Positions 25,375-34,559 of a DNA stretch of 64,000 bases are shown here, in pieces. The position numbers and the translations under genes are program-made. Every line of letters begins with the position of its first letter. Position 1 is the first letter of the stretch. The notes beneath the pieces were generated by a model. It did not search any database and was not told the DNA's origin. It was given only the letters and a program-made list of their open reading frames with translations. This stretch comes from Oscillospiraceae bacterium (lineage in GTDB: Bacteria; Bacillota; Clostridia; Oscillospirales; Ruminococcaceae). Location: contig JAKSPJ010000001.1 in NCBI GenBank assembly GCA_024404915.1, positions 151,006 to 215,005 on the forward strand, written 5' to 3'.

Positions 25375-26190
25375 TTATTTTGCCAGATCGTCCTTTGTGA
25401 TGATCATAGCAACGTACTTCAGAATCTTGGTAACGTCGTTGGTGTCCTGCTTGCCGTCGTGTGTAACGTCAGCATTCAGAATGCCCTGGCTGGAAACCTT
25501 TGCAGAGGTATCTTCAGCGATGAATCGAGCCAGAAGTACGCAGTCTGCAACGTCAACAGTCTTATCGCAGTTTACGTCGCCCCAGTCAGCATCTACCGGT
25601 GCTGTGGTTGTGGTGGTCTTGCCGCCGATGGAAACAGAACCTGCTGTGAAAGCTGCTGTGTAATCAGTGGTGGAAGTCTCACCAACTGCTGCGAAAACGA
25701 TATCTCCGTTTGCGCCGCCACCAGGATATGCTGCACGATCAACAGCAACACCCTTCAGGTCTGTCTTGTCGCCTTCGCTGCCAACTGCCTTACCGGAGAT
25801 GGTCAGGAAAGTGCCGTTCTTTACCCAGTACTGGGAATCGGTCAGGCCAGTTGCCCAAACGATAACAATCTGCTTGCCGTTGTCATACCAGTCGAACAGG
25901 GTAGAACCCAGTTCGCCTTCCTTCTCAGCAGCACCGGTCTTGCCAGCAGCGCCCAAGGAAACATCGGTAACCTTAATAACGGAAGCATCGTAGCTGATTG
26001 CGAAGTCGATGGAGCTCAGACCGCTTGTCGGAACGGAAGACAGATCAACGTCAACGCTGAATGCTGCACCCTTCTCAACTGTCTCACTGCCGATCTTAAC
26101 ACTAACATCTGCTGCATTAGCGATAACGCCCATGCTCATAACGGACATTGCAGCTGCCATAATAGCGGAAGCAATTCTCATTTTTTTCAT
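25375..26190 (-). CDS. Cohesin-dockerin protein, candidate adaptor scaffoldin
   Basis: This 271-aa secreted protein has a signal peptide (about 1-26), a single cohesin (about 28-180) and a type I dockerin (about 205-271). The cohesin shows a beta-sandwich pattern with VKIGSETVEKG, FAISYDASVIKVTDV, FDWYDNGKQIVIVWA and NGTFLTISGKAV. The dockerin has DVNCDKTVDVADCVLLA and NADVTHDGKQDTND. One cohesin plus one dockerin is the design of ScaC in R. flavefaciens, which converts one cohesin-dockerin specificity into another. GGAGG precedes the ATG. It is not next to other scaffoldins here, so membership of a sca cluster cannot be checked. Confidence 0.85.
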   Translation of the reverse strand: MKKMRIASAIMAAAMSVMSMGVIANAADVSVKIGSETVEKGAAFSVDVDLSSVPTSGLSSIDFAISYDASVIKVTDVSLGAAGKTGAAEKEGELGSTLFDWYDNGKQIVIVWATGLTDSQYWVKNGTFLTISGKAVGSEGDKTDLKGVAVDRAAYPGGGANGDIVFAAVGETSTTDYTAAFTAGSVSIGGKTTTTTAPVDADWGDVNCDKTVDVADCVLLARFIAEDTSAKVSSQGILNADVTHDGKQDTNDVTKILKYVAMIITKDDLAK

Positions 26191-26290
26191 TTTACATTCC
26201 TCCACGTTTATATGTTTTCTAAAATGGAAATGTATCACCTTGTGATGTTCGTGTCCCCTTCTTCACTCGCAGTCACATGATACCATCTAT

Positions 26291-26319
26291 ATATTAACTG
26301 AATATGAGAAAAAATGCAA
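26291..26319 (-). promoter_or_regulatory. Promoter of the cohesin-dockerin gene
   Basis: Minus strand TTGCAT (26314-26319), 17-bp spacer, TAATAT (26291-26296), giving a leader of about 95 bases. The rest of the 300-bp gap up to tsf is A/T-rich with no gene. Confidence 0.6.
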
Positions 26320-26433
26320 TGACTTTTTGTAACCTCTTTATTACTTATTAGGCAATATTATTTGTCATTGGTTGCAATGTTGCGATTGAAAGCAAATAAA
26401 AGCAATATATCCCATATTCTTAATATTTATCTT

Positions 26434-26474
26434 TAAAAAAATCGCCTGTCAATACATTGACTGACAGGCGATTT
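26434..26474 (-). terminator. Terminator of rpsB-tsf
   Basis: AAATCGCCTGTCA and TGACAGGCGATTT are perfect 13-bp arms, with T-run on the minus strand. Confidence 0.92.
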
Positions 26475-26490
26475 CATGCGTAAATAGTAA

Positions 26491-27414
26491 TTATTTCAGC
26501 ATGCTTGCAATCTCGCCGGCGAGATCGTCAACACGCTTCTCAATGCCTTCACCGCAAACAAAACGAACAAAGCTTGTGAGCTTAATCGGAGCGCCGGCCT
26601 TCTTGCCGCAGGCAGCAACGTACTGTTCAATTGTCTCACCCTCGCCCTTAACGAATTCCTGAGCCAGCAGGCAGTTTTCCTTATAGTAAACGCCCAGTTT
26701 ACCCTCAGCAATCTTAGCGAGAACCTGCTCCGGCTTGTTAGCCATCTTGGGATCCTCAGCCATCTGAGCCATTACAATCTGCTTCTCCTGCTCGATTGTC
26801 TCTGCCGGTACCTCTTCCTTTGTCAGGTAGGTTGCCTTCATAGCATCAGCCTGGAGAGCAACGTCGTTCAGGCACTCCAGAACTGCATCTGCAGCACCAG
26901 CCTCTGTCTGAGCAGCAACAATAACGCCTTCCTTCTTGTTGAAGTGAACGTATTCCTTAACTGTGCCTTCCAGACGAGCAAAACGACGAATCTTCAGATT
27001 CTCACGGAACTTCAGGAAGATCTCCTGAAGAGCTTCCTCAACAGTCATATCCTTGCCTGCGAACTTTGTCTTGTTCAGAGCATCCAGATCAGCCGGGTTC
27101 TCGTTGAGAACAGTCTGTGCAAGGCCTTCGCAGAATGCAACAAACTCATCGTTCTGTGCAACAAAGTCTGTCTCGGAGTTTACTTCAACGATTGCAGCTG
27201 CGGTGTTGTCTGCATTTGTTACAGCGATAACAGCACCTTCAGCAGCGATACGGTCAGCCTTCTTTGCCTGGTTTGCAAGGCCCTTTTCACGGAGAATGAC
27301 GATTGCCTTCTCTACATCACCTTCAGCCTCAGTGAGAGCCTTCTTGCAGTCCATCAGGCCAACGCCGGTGGACTTACGAAGATCATTGACATCTTTTGCA
27401 GTAAAGTTTGCCAT
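26491..27414 (-). CDS. tsf: Elongation factor Ts
   Basis: EF-Ts recycles EF-Tu by exchanging GDP for GTP. The 307-aa protein has the standard UBA-like N-terminus (VNDLRKSTGVGLMDCKKAL), the EGAVIAVTNAD strand and the core VNSETDFVAQNDEF. It lies 19 bp after rpsB in the usual rpsB-tsf pair. Confidence 0.98.
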   Translation of the reverse strand: MANFTAKDVNDLRKSTGVGLMDCKKALTEAEGDVEKAIVILREKGLANQAKKADRIAAEGAVIAVTNADNTAAAIVEVNSETDFVAQNDEFVAFCEGLAQTVLNENPADLDALNKTKFAGKDMTVEEALQEIFLKFRENLKIRRFARLEGTVKEYVHFNKKEGVIVAAQTEAGAADAVLECLNDVALQADAMKATYLTKEEVPAETIEQEKQIVMAQMAEDPKMANKPEQVLAKIAEGKLGVYYKENCLLAQEFVKGEGETIEQYVAACGKKAGAPIKLTSFVRFVCGEGIEKRVDDLAGEIASMLK

Positions 27415-27433
27415 TTTCGTATCCTCCTGTTAA

Positions 27434-28159
27434 TTATTCAGCAGTCTCTTCAGTTGCTTCAGCAGCCTGTGCATCAGCACCCTGTCTGCCCTCGATGATT
27501 GCGTTTGCAATGGTGCCGGCAATGAGCTTTACAGCACGGATTGCATCATCGTTACCCGGGATAACGTAGTCAACATCATCCGGATCACAGTTTGTATCAA
27601 CAATTGCAACGATCGGAATGCAGAGCTTCTTTGCCTCAGCAACTGCAATCTTCTCCTTGCGGGGGTCAACGATAAACAGAGCACCCGGCAGTTCCTTCAT
27701 GCCCTTGATACCGCCCAGGAACTTCTCCAGCTTCTCAATTTCCAGAGAAAGCTTAGCAACTTCCTTCTTCGGCAGCAGTGCGAATGTGCCGTCCTCTTCC
27801 ATAGCATGGAGCTGCTCCAGACGCTTGATACGCTGCTGGATGGTCTTGTAGTTGGTCATCATGCCGCCCAGCCAACGTGCGTTTACATAGTAAGAGCCGG
27901 AACGCTGTGCTTCTTCACGAACGGAATCAGCAGCCTGCTTCTTTGTACCAACAAAGAGTACAGTCTTGCCCTCTGCGGACAGATCACGGATGAAGCTGTA
28001 AGCCTCTTCCAGCTTGCGAACTGTCTTCTGCAGATCGATGATGTAGATGCCATTACGCTCTGTAAAGATATACGGAGCCATTTTCGGGTTCCAGCGTCTG
28101 GTCTGATGACCGAAGTGAACGCCTGCTTCGAGGAGCTGTTTCATAGATACAACGCCCAT
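27434..28159 (-). CDS. rpsB: 30S ribosomal protein S2
   Basis: The 241-aa protein carries [28 protein letters not shown] and the C-terminal [20 protein letters not shown] block. The ATG at 28159 has AGGAGG seven bases upstream. A leader of about 110 bases with several small hairpins precedes it and may be an autoregulatory site, as known for rpsB in other bacteria; that is inference. Confidence 0.98.
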   Translation of the reverse strand: MGVVSMKQLLEAGVHFGHQTRRWNPKMAPYIFTERNGIYIIDLQKTVRKLEEAYSFIRDLSAEGKTVLFVGTKKQAADSVREEAQRSGSYYVNARWLGGMMTNYKTIQQRIKRLEQLHAMEEDGTFALLPKKEVAKLSLEIEKLEKFLGGIKGMKELPGALFIVDPRKEKIAVAEAKKLCIPIVAIVDTNCDPDDVDYVIPGNDDAIRAVKLIAGTIANAIIEGRQGADAQAAEATEETAE

Positions 28160-28280
28160 TTTGGATTCCTCCTGTTAAATAAAAAATTTTGGTTTTGACC
28201 TCCGGGTGATACAAGGCGTTGCCGCAATGATATTGCTATCAAACCGTGCAGCTGTATCAGCCCGTGCGAAGTGCCTTACT

Positions 28281-28309
28281 ATTATACCATATTTCCTTCT
28301 GTTTTGCAA
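28281..28309 (-). promoter_or_regulatory. Promoter of rpsB-tsf
   Basis: Minus strand TTGCAA (28304-28309), 17-bp spacer, TATAAT (28281-28286). Confidence 0.8.
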
Positions 28310-28354
28310 GAATCAGCCTGAAATTTCATTGGGAAATTTCAGGCTGATTTTCTC
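28308..28354. terminator. Terminator of the V-ATPase/aguB operon
   Basis: AATCAGCCTGAAATTTC pairs perfectly with GAAATTTCAGGCTGATT (17 bp). It follows the aguB stop by about 24 bases and abuts the rpsB promoter. Confidence 0.85.
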
Positions 28355-28377
28355 TATTTTATATACAATTTGCACAA

Positions 28378-29259
28378 TTACGGTCGGGTGATGGCATCAT
28401 AACAATGAGGACGGCGGTCACGGAAGAGACCCCAGTCCAGTTTTGCCTGTGCAATCTGCTCCAGATCGAAGGTCTGTGTCAGAATCTGCTCTGTATTTCT
28501 GTCCGCCTGCACACGCACAGCACCCACTTCATCTGTTATAAAGGAAGAACCGTAGAATTGCAGCGCAGAGGACTGCATGCCGTTTTCCTCGCAGGGTTCC
28601 ACTTTTTCCAGGCCAATTCTGTTTGCCGCAATCACCGGCGTTATATTGGATGCCGCATGTCCCTGCATACAGATACGCCAATGCGGCGCACTGTCTGTAT
28701 TGAGAATAGGCTCGCTGCCGATGGCGGTCGGATAGAACAGCAGTTCTGCGCCATTCAGAACCAAAGAACGAGCCGTCTCCGGGAACCACTGATCCCAGCA
28801 TATACCTACGCCAATGGTGGCATAACGGGTTTTCCATGTGCAGAAGCCTGTATTGCCCGGCGTGAAATAGAATTTCTCCTGGTAATAATGGTCATCCGGG
28901 ATATGGGTTTTGCGGTAAACACCCATCAGACTGCCGTCAGCATCAATGACAGCAGCTGAATTATAAAGCCGGCTGCCGTCACGCTCATAGAAACTAACGG
29001 GAAGAACCACGCCCAGCTCCTTTGCTAATTCCATACAGCGCAGAACGGCCGGATTTTCCTCTGTCCTTGTGGCGAAGCTGTAGTAGTCGTATCGTCTTTC
29101 CTGACAAAAATACTGCCGTTCAAACAATTCTGGCAGAAGAATTATCTGCGCACCTTCAGAAGCCGCCTGACGCACAAAGGATTCTGCCTTTGCAAGACTT
29201 TCAGAAGGGTCGGAACTGCATTTCATCTGAATGGCTGCTGCGGTGACCTGTCTGCTCAT
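28378..29259 (-). CDS. aguB: N-carbamoylputrescine amidase
   Basis: AguB, a nitrilase-superfamily enzyme, hydrolyses N-carbamoylputrescine to putrescine, CO2 and ammonia, the last step of the agmatine deiminase route. The 293-aa length fits. The Glu-Lys-Cys triad is in LLPELFE (Glu44), YRKTHIPD (Lys117) and GICWDQWFPE (Cys154); the GICWDQWFPE form is characteristic of AguB. It starts 11 bp after the V-ATPase subunit D gene, with AGAGGA before the ATG, so it is the tail gene of that operon. No agmatine deiminase gene lies in the window. Confidence 0.9.
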   Translation of the reverse strand: MSRQVTAAAIQMKCSSDPSESLAKAESFVRQAASEGAQIILLPELFERQYFCQERRYDYYSFATRTEENPAVLRCMELAKELGVVLPVSFYERDGSRLYNSAAVIDADGSLMGVYRKTHIPDDHYYQEKFYFTPGNTGFCTWKTRYATIGVGICWDQWFPETARSLVLNGAELLFYPTAIGSEPILNTDSAPHWRICMQGHAASNITPVIAANRIGLEKVEPCEENGMQSSALQFYGSSFITDEVGAVRVQADRNTEQILTQTFDLEQIAQAKLDWGLFRDRRPHCYDAITRP

Positions 29260-29270
29260 ATCATTTCCTC

Positions 29271-29882
29271 TTATTTCTTCGTCGCTTTAATAATTTTCAT
29301 TCGGGTGAATTCTTCACGTTCCTTATCTTCCAGAGCATCAGAAATCATACGAATGATATTGGAATAGCGTGGAATCAGCACATTTTTCAGGGCATTGGCA
29401 CGGCGCTGGGTTGCCTGAATGGCAGTTGCCAGACGAAATACGCCATTGTCCACCTCAGCCAGCAGAAGCGTCATATGCTTCACACGCATGAATGCGGCAT
29501 ACGCCTCATCCAGCTGCACGTTTGTATCCAGAAAGCCATATGGCACCTGGGCAGAAAGCGTCTGCTCATGTGTGACGATGGGAATTTCCACGCCCATAAC
29601 GGTTCTTGTCTCAATTTCAATAGAGTCATCAACGGGTACAGAATTTGCAAAACGCTCGATCACACCCAGCGTAATATTGGCTTCCTGCAAATCCTGATAC
29701 GCCGTTTTATAAGTATCCTCAATTGAACCCCGCAATTCCTTGGCACGTTCCACAAGCTGCATCAGTTCCCGAATCAGCACATTTCGTTTTCTGTCCATCA
29801 GGTCGTAGCCCAGCTTGGAAAGTGCCAGAGAACGCTTGGCAGCCATCAGATTGCCTTTCGTTGGAAATACCTGATCAGCCAC
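29271..29882 (-). CDS. atpD: V-type ATPase subunit D
   Basis: Subunit D is the central rotor shaft of the V1 sector. The 203-aa protein begins VFPTKGNLMAAKRSLALSKLGYDLMDRKRN, the conserved N-terminal helix, and ends with a second long helix; both form the rotor coiled coil. Its start overlaps the end of atpB by 8 bp, implying coupled translation. Confidence 0.95.
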   Translation of the reverse strand: MADQVFPTKGNLMAAKRSLALSKLGYDLMDRKRNVLIRELMQLVERAKELRGSIEDTYKTAYQDLQEANITLGVIERFANSVPVDDSIEIETRTVMGVEIPIVTHEQTLSAQVPYGFLDTNVQLDEAYAAFMRVKHMTLLLAEVDNGVFRLATAIQATQRRANALKNVLIPRYSNIIRMISDALEDKEREEFTRMKIIKATKK

Positions 29883-31293
29883 GCTGCTCCCTCACTTTCT
29901 CAACAAGTGCTTTCGCAGCGGCAGGATTATAGTATTGATTCAGCACCTGATCATCCACACGATCCAGTGCAGATTTCGGCAGAAGGGAAAGAAGCGTCCA
30001 TCCCAGGTCCAGTGTTTCCTCCATTGAACGGTTTTCGTCAAAGTCCTGAGACAGGAAGCATTTTTCAAAGTATCTGCCAAATTCCAGGTAATTCTTATCC
30101 AGTGCGGACAATTCCTCTTCACCGATGACAGAAGCCAGGGAACGTGCATCCTGCACCTGGGCATAAGAGGCAAAGAGCTGGTTTGCTACGGCAGAATGAT
30201 CTGCACGGGTATAGCCTTCGCCGATGCCGTCCTTCATCAGTCGGGAAAGAGAAGGCAGAACTGCAATGGGCGGATAGACACCGCCCTGTTCCAGGCCACG
30301 CTCCAGAACAATCTGTCCCTCAGTAATATAACCTGTCAGGTCCGGTACCGGGTGAGTAATGTCATCGTTGGGCATGGTGAGAATCGGAAGCTGTGTGACA
30401 CTGCCCTCAATGCCCTCTATGATGCCTGCACGCTCATACAGGGAAGCAAGGTCGGAATAGAGATAGCCCGGGAAGCCCTTTCTGCCGGGAATTTCGCCCT
30501 TGGAGGAAGAAAACTCACGGAGTGCCTCTGCATATGCGGTCATATCCGTCATAACAACCAGAATGTGCATATGCTTTTCATATGCCAGATATTCTGCGGC
30601 GGTCAGAGCGCATCGGGGGGTAATGATTCTTTCGACTATCGGGTCATTTGCCAGATTCAGGAACATAACAACATTCTGCAGTACACCGCTCTCTGCGAAG
30701 CTGCGGCGGAAGTAGTCTGCAACGTCGTTCTGAATGCCCATGGCAGCGAAGACCACTGCAAATTCCGCTCCGGAATCCTTGGCAATTTTCGCCTGCTGCA
30801 CAATCTGTACTGCAAGCTTATTATGGGACAGACCTGTGCCGGAGAAAATCGGCAGCTTCTGTCCACGAATCAAAGTCATCAGGCAGTCAATGGAAGAAAT
30901 ACCTGTCTGAATATAGTTTCTCGGATACTGACGGGAAACAGGATTCAATGGCGCACCATTGATATCACCGAATTTTTCAGGCATCACCTCTCCCAGTCCG
31001 TCTGCGGGACGGCCTGCGCCTGTGAACACACGGCCAAGCAAATCAGCAGACAAAGGCATCTCCATCGGTCTGCCTGTAAACTGGGTACGGGTATTGGTCA
31101 GAGAAAGGCCATGGGTACCTTCAAACACCTGCAAAACAGCCTTGTCACCTTCCAGCATGGCCACTCTGCCGATACGCTCTGTTCCATCGTCCAGCACAAT
31201 TCGTGCCATTTCATCGAACTGTGCGCCTTCCACATGGTCCAGTACCACCAAGGAACCGCTGATGCTGTGAAGTCCGAAATATTGCAAGCTCAT
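29875..31293 (-). CDS. atpB: V-type ATPase subunit B
   Basis: This non-catalytic nucleotide-site subunit alternates with A in the V1 hexamer. The 472-aa protein has the family core IFSGTGLSHNKLA where the A subunit has a P-loop, SIDCLMTLIRGQKLPIF, and GRKGFPGYLYSDLASLYERAG. Length is typical. AGGAGG lies 11 bases from the ATG; atpA ends 3 bp upstream. Confidence 0.97.
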   Translation of the reverse strand: MSLQYFGLHSISGSLVVLDHVEGAQFDEMARIVLDDGTERIGRVAMLEGDKAVLQVFEGTHGLSLTNTRTQFTGRPMEMPLSADLLGRVFTGAGRPADGLGEVMPEKFGDINGAPLNPVSRQYPRNYIQTGISSIDCLMTLIRGQKLPIFSGTGLSHNKLAVQIVQQAKIAKDSGAEFAVVFAAMGIQNDVADYFRRSFAESGVLQNVVMFLNLANDPIVERIITPRCALTAAEYLAYEKHMHILVVMTDMTAYAEALREFSSSKGEIPGRKGFPGYLYSDLASLYERAGIIEGIEGSVTQLPILTMPNDDITHPVPDLTGYITEGQIVLERGLEQGGVYPPIAVLPSLSRLMKDGIGEGYTRADHSAVANQLFASYAQVQDARSLASVIGEEELSALDKNYLEFGRYFEKCFLSQDFDENRSMEETLDLGWTLLSLLPKSALDRVDDQVLNQYYNPAAAKALVEKVREQRG

Positions 31294-31296
31294 GGA

Positions 31297-33069
31297 TTAC
31301 AGCACCTCCTTTTTCGATGCACGCAGGGAATCCAGAATATCGTCAATCTGTCGGGTAAGGGTATCAAACTTTTCCAGCTGACGATTGGGAATATCGTATT
31401 TTACCTTGACGACCAGCTCCATAATGCCGCTGTTCTTAATGGCATCCAGATCAATATGGTCTGCAATCATGGCCTTGGTTGTGTGGTACACATGGAGAAT
31501 CAGCTCCATCATGCGGAACTGCTTTTCCAGCGGCACATAGGTATCTTCTGCATGATAGGCATTCTGCTGAAGGAATCCGACACGAATCAGACGAGCGATT
31601 TCGATAATCAGCTTCTGGTCCTCCGGCAGAACATCCGAACCAATCAGTCGGACAATATCCATCAGCGACTGTTCCTCTTTCAGCAGTGTGCTGATTTCGG
31701 TACGGTACTCGTTGAATTTCGGATCAACATTTGTCTCATAGAAACCTGCCAGGTCATCCAGATATTCGCTGTAACTCATATTCCAGTTAATGGCAGGATA
31801 GTGACGAGCATAGGCAAGTGCCTTGTCCAGTCCCCAGAAGCAGCGCACAAAACGGCGTGTATTCTGGGTTACAGGCTCAGAGAAGTCACTTCCCTGGGGG
31901 GAAACAGCGCCGATAACAGTCACGCTGCCTTCTCTGCCGTTCAGTGTTTCATATGCACCGGTACGCTCATAGAATTCGGACAGACGGGAAGGCAGATAAG
32001 CAGGATAGCCTTCTTCCGCCGGCATTTCCTCCAGACGGCCGGAAATCTCACGAAGTGCCTCTGCCCAACGGGAAGTAGAGTCTGCCATAATCGCAATATG
32101 ATAACCCATATCACGGTAATATTCTGCCAATGTGATACCTGTATAAATGGATGCCTCACGGGCTGCCACAGGCATATTGGAGGTATTGGCAATCAGCACG
32201 GTACGCTCCATCAGTGACTTTCCTGTGCGGGGGTCCTTCAGGGCGGTGAACTCTTCCAGAACCTGCGTCATCTCGTTGCCTCGCTCACCGCATCCGATGT
32301 ATACGATGATATCTGCGTCACACCATTTTGCAATCTGGTGCTGCGTCATAGTTTTGCCGGTACCGAAACCGCCCGGGATGGCAGCTGTACCGCCTCTTGC
32401 AATGGGGAACAGCGTATCCAGAACACGCTGTCCGGTAATCATCGGCCGTGAAGGTGAAAGACGTCTTGCAGCAGGTCTTGCACGTCGGATCGGCCATTTC
32501 TGGCACAGTGTCAGGCTGTGCACCCTGCCGTTTTTGTCTTCCAGACGAATAATTTCGTCATTGATTTTATATTTGCCGTCCGGGGCAGCATATACTACCT
32601 TACCGGAAAGCTGCGGCGGAATCAGGCAGAGATGCAGGATGGCGGAGGTTTCCGGGCAGGAAGCATAGGCCTCACCGCCATGCATTTCTACGCCTGCTTT
32701 TACCTTGACGCTGACTTCATATTCCTTTTCCGTATCCAGAATCGGAACATCCAGACCATCACCGATAAAGGCACCGGAGGCTGCCTCCAGGGCACGCAGC
32801 GGACGTTCAATGCCATCGAAAATATTAGTGAGAATACCGGGGCCAAGGGTAACAGACATGGGTGCGCCTGTCGGCTCCACCGGCTCCCCGGTCTGCAGGC
32901 CGGATGTACTTTCATAAACCTGAATGGTGGTTTCCACATCTGTCAGGCCGATGACCTCGCCAATCAGGCGGCGATTGCCCACATAGACCATTTCCATCAT
33001 GGAAAAAATATTGGTATTTCTGACCTTGACAACAGGTCCGTTGACACTGTAAATTACCGGATTTTGCAT
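31297..33069 (-). CDS. atpA: V-type ATPase catalytic subunit A
   Basis: This subunit hydrolyses or makes ATP. The 590-aa protein has the P-loop [13 protein letters not shown] near residue 230, the extra non-homologous region typical of V-type A subunits before it, the GERGNEM motif and [22 protein letters not shown]. The ATG overlaps the stop of atpE (TAATG), so translation is coupled. Confidence 0.97.
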   Translation of the reverse strand: MQNPVIYSVNGPVVKVRNTNIFSMMEMVYVGNRRLIGEVIGLTDVETTIQVYESTSGLQTGEPVEPTGAPMSVTLGPGILTNIFDGIERPLRALEAASGAFIGDGLDVPILDTEKEYEVSVKVKAGVEMHGGEAYASCPETSAILHLCLIPPQLSGKVVYAAPDGKYKINDEIIRLEDKNGRVHSLTLCQKWPIRRARPAARRLSPSRPMITGQRVLDTLFPIARGGTAAIPGGFGTGKTMTQHQIAKWCDADIIVYIGCGERGNEMTQVLEEFTALKDPRTGKSLMERTVLIANTSNMPVAAREASIYTGITLAEYYRDMGYHIAIMADSTSRWAEALREISGRLEEMPAEEGYPAYLPSRLSEFYERTGAYETLNGREGSVTVIGAVSPQGSDFSEPVTQNTRRFVRCFWGLDKALAYARHYPAINWNMSYSEYLDDLAGFYETNVDPKFNEYRTEISTLLKEEQSLMDIVRLIGSDVLPEDQKLIIEIARLIRVGFLQQNAYHAEDTYVPLEKQFRMMELILHVYHTTKAMIADHIDLDAIKNSGIMELVVKVKYDIPNRQLEKFDTLTRQIDDILDSLRASKKEVL

Positions 33070-33659
33070 TATCTGTCACCTCCGTCAATTTTGTGATTGC
33101 GGTAGAAATTACGGAGCTGTCCCGCATAGGCATCATCCAGCGTATGATTGCTGCAGCGTCTGCCGTCAGCAGAGAGAATGGAAACGCCGCCAATCAGAAT
33201 GGCGGGGTCTGTGCGGAATGTGACTTCTGCCTTTATGACTTCCGCCAGCTGTGCCTGAAATGCGGTATCTGCTTCACGAATCAGAATCACGGCATTTGCT
33301 TCCGGCTGATGCTTCTCCAGCACCTTGCGCATCCAGGGCAGATATTCCTCCGATGCCGCAAATGCCTTCAGCTGCTCCCGCAAATCCTGAAACAGCTCCA
33401 TAAGGAGTGTCTGACGAAGATTCTGCAGAGTGGTTTTTCCCTGATAGCCGACCTGTGCGGTCTGCTTCTGATATTTTGCAGTAATTTTGGATTTTGCTGC
33501 CGCAACAGTACGCAGTGCTTCTGCTTCGCACTGCTCCTGCGCTTCACGAAGATACGCTTCCGCTTCCTTGTCGGCTTCCTTCTCCGCCAAAGCAACCTTC
33601 GCTTCCGTGCTGCGGTTGACAGCCTCCATAAACTGCATAAGCTTTTGTGTTGCGTCCAT
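33069..33659 (-). CDS. atpE: V-type ATPase subunit E
   Basis: Subunit E forms, with subunit H/G, the peripheral stalk that holds the A3B3 head still. The 196-aa protein is an N-terminal Ala/Glu/Lys-rich helix (about 1-90) followed by a globular C-terminal part with a GGVSILSADGR segment, the usual E pattern. I chose the ATG at 33659, nine bases from AAGGA; two earlier candidate starts sit too close to it. A 115-bp gap with a hairpin separates it from atpF. Confidence 0.88.
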   Translation of the reverse strand: MDATQKLMQFMEAVNRSTEAKVALAEKEADKEAEAYLREAQEQCEAEALRTVAAAKSKITAKYQKQTAQVGYQGKTTLQNLRQTLLMELFQDLREQLKAFAASEEYLPWMRKVLEKHQPEANAVILIREADTAFQAQLAEVIKAEVTFRTDPAILIGGVSILSADGRRCSNHTLDDAYAGQLRNFYRNHKIDGGDR

Positions 33660-33716
33660 GATCATCAATCCTTAATTTTCGGTAGAGCCACTATAAAATG
33701 GCCGATATTTATGACA

Positions 33717-33746
33717 AGGCAGAATCGCAATATCGGGATTCTGCCT
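33717..33746 (-). other. Intercistronic hairpin between atpF and atpE
   Basis: AGGCAGAATC and GATTCTGCCT are perfect 10-bp arms around a 10-base loop, with no T-run. It lies in the only non-trivial gap of the downstream V1 half of the operon and may be a processing or stability element separating F/K/I/C/H from E/A/B/D. Confidence 0.55.
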
Positions 33747-33773
33747 GTCTGCTTTTCTATGTGTGCAGAAATC

Positions 33774-34082
33774 TCAGATGTGGATACCAACCGTTTCCGC
33801 CAGATAACGGGAAATTGCGGCAGTCATATTGGACGTGCCGTGGCGGTCAGGAATGACAACCAGAAGCGGCTGTGCGGTCTGTTCCTTTAGATTCTGAATC
33901 TCTGCGCCGCAGAGTTCTGCCAGTTTTTCTGTAATCAGTACTACAGCGATATCCTTTCTGTGAATGGCTTCCTGCAGTGCATTCAGGGTTTCACTGCGCT
34001 CATGCACAAGGGTTCCCTCAATACCTGCCAGACGCATTCCCATCTGTGTATCAGAATTGTCACTGATTAAATAGCATTTCAT
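33774..34082 (-). CDS. atpF: V-type ATPase subunit F
   Basis: Subunit F binds the rotor shaft D. The 102-aa protein has the Rossmann-like pattern of the family: YLISDNSDTQMGMRLAGIEG at the start, an IAVVLITEKLAEL strand-helix, and PLLVVIPDRHG near the end. It begins 7 bp after the K subunit stop. Confidence 0.92.
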   Translation of the reverse strand: MKCYLISDNSDTQMGMRLAGIEGTLVHERSETLNALQEAIHRKDIAVVLITEKLAELCGAEIQNLKEQTAQPLLVVIPDRHGTSNMTAAISRYLAETVGIHI

Positions 34083-34089
34083 ATGATGA

Positions 34090-34539
34090 TTACACCTTGG
34101 AGAGAATCATAATTGCAATCAAAACACCGTAGATTGCAACACCTTCACCCAGAGCAACGAAAATCAGTGCCTTTGCGAAGGACTTAGGCTCTTCTGCAAC
34201 AGCGCCGATTGCAGCAGGTGCTGCGTTTCCAACAGCGATGCCGCAGCCGATGGAACCGATACCAACGGACAGACCGGCTGCCAGATAGCCGAGACCTGCA
34301 GCGGAATTTGCAACAGCAGCAGTTGCCTCTGCAGCTTCCTCAGCAGATACGAAACCGCCGATCGGCAGTGCGATGGCACAGAGAAGCACCACTGCAAATG
34401 CGCACAGGTTGGTAATCATTGCTCTGCGCATGGACTTGCCGGATTTCTTTTTGGTGATTGCGGCATATACCGGCAGAGCCAGAAGGGCAACAATCAGCAG
34501 CGGAAGAATAATGATCTCAAGAATTTCATAGATAGTCAT
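34090..34539 (-). CDS. atpK: V-type ATPase proteolipid subunit K
   Basis: This subunit forms the membrane rotor ring. In 149 aa it has four predicted helices: 8-28, 42-62, about 80-111 and about 121-147. Only the second hairpin looks like a working proteolipid (GIGSIGCGIAVGNAAPAAIGA, then LIFVALGEGVAIYG with the carboxylate Glu132). The first hairpin has no membrane carboxylate except Glu5/Glu8 at its mouth. Thus there is one ion site per four helices, as in V-type pumps. Glu132 is followed by Gly rather than Thr/Ser and the nearby Gln of Na+-type rings is absent, which favours H+; this is inference. AGGAGG precedes the ATG. Confidence 0.93.
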   Translation of the reverse strand: MTIYEILEIIILPLLIVALLALPVYAAITKKKSGKSMRRAMITNLCAFAVVLLCAIALPIGGFVSAEEAAEATAAVANSAAGLGYLAAGLSVGIGSIGCGIAVGNAAPAAIGAVAEEPKSFAKALIFVALGEGVAIYGVLIAIMILSKV

Positions 34540-34559
34540 GGTAATAACCTCCTAAATAA

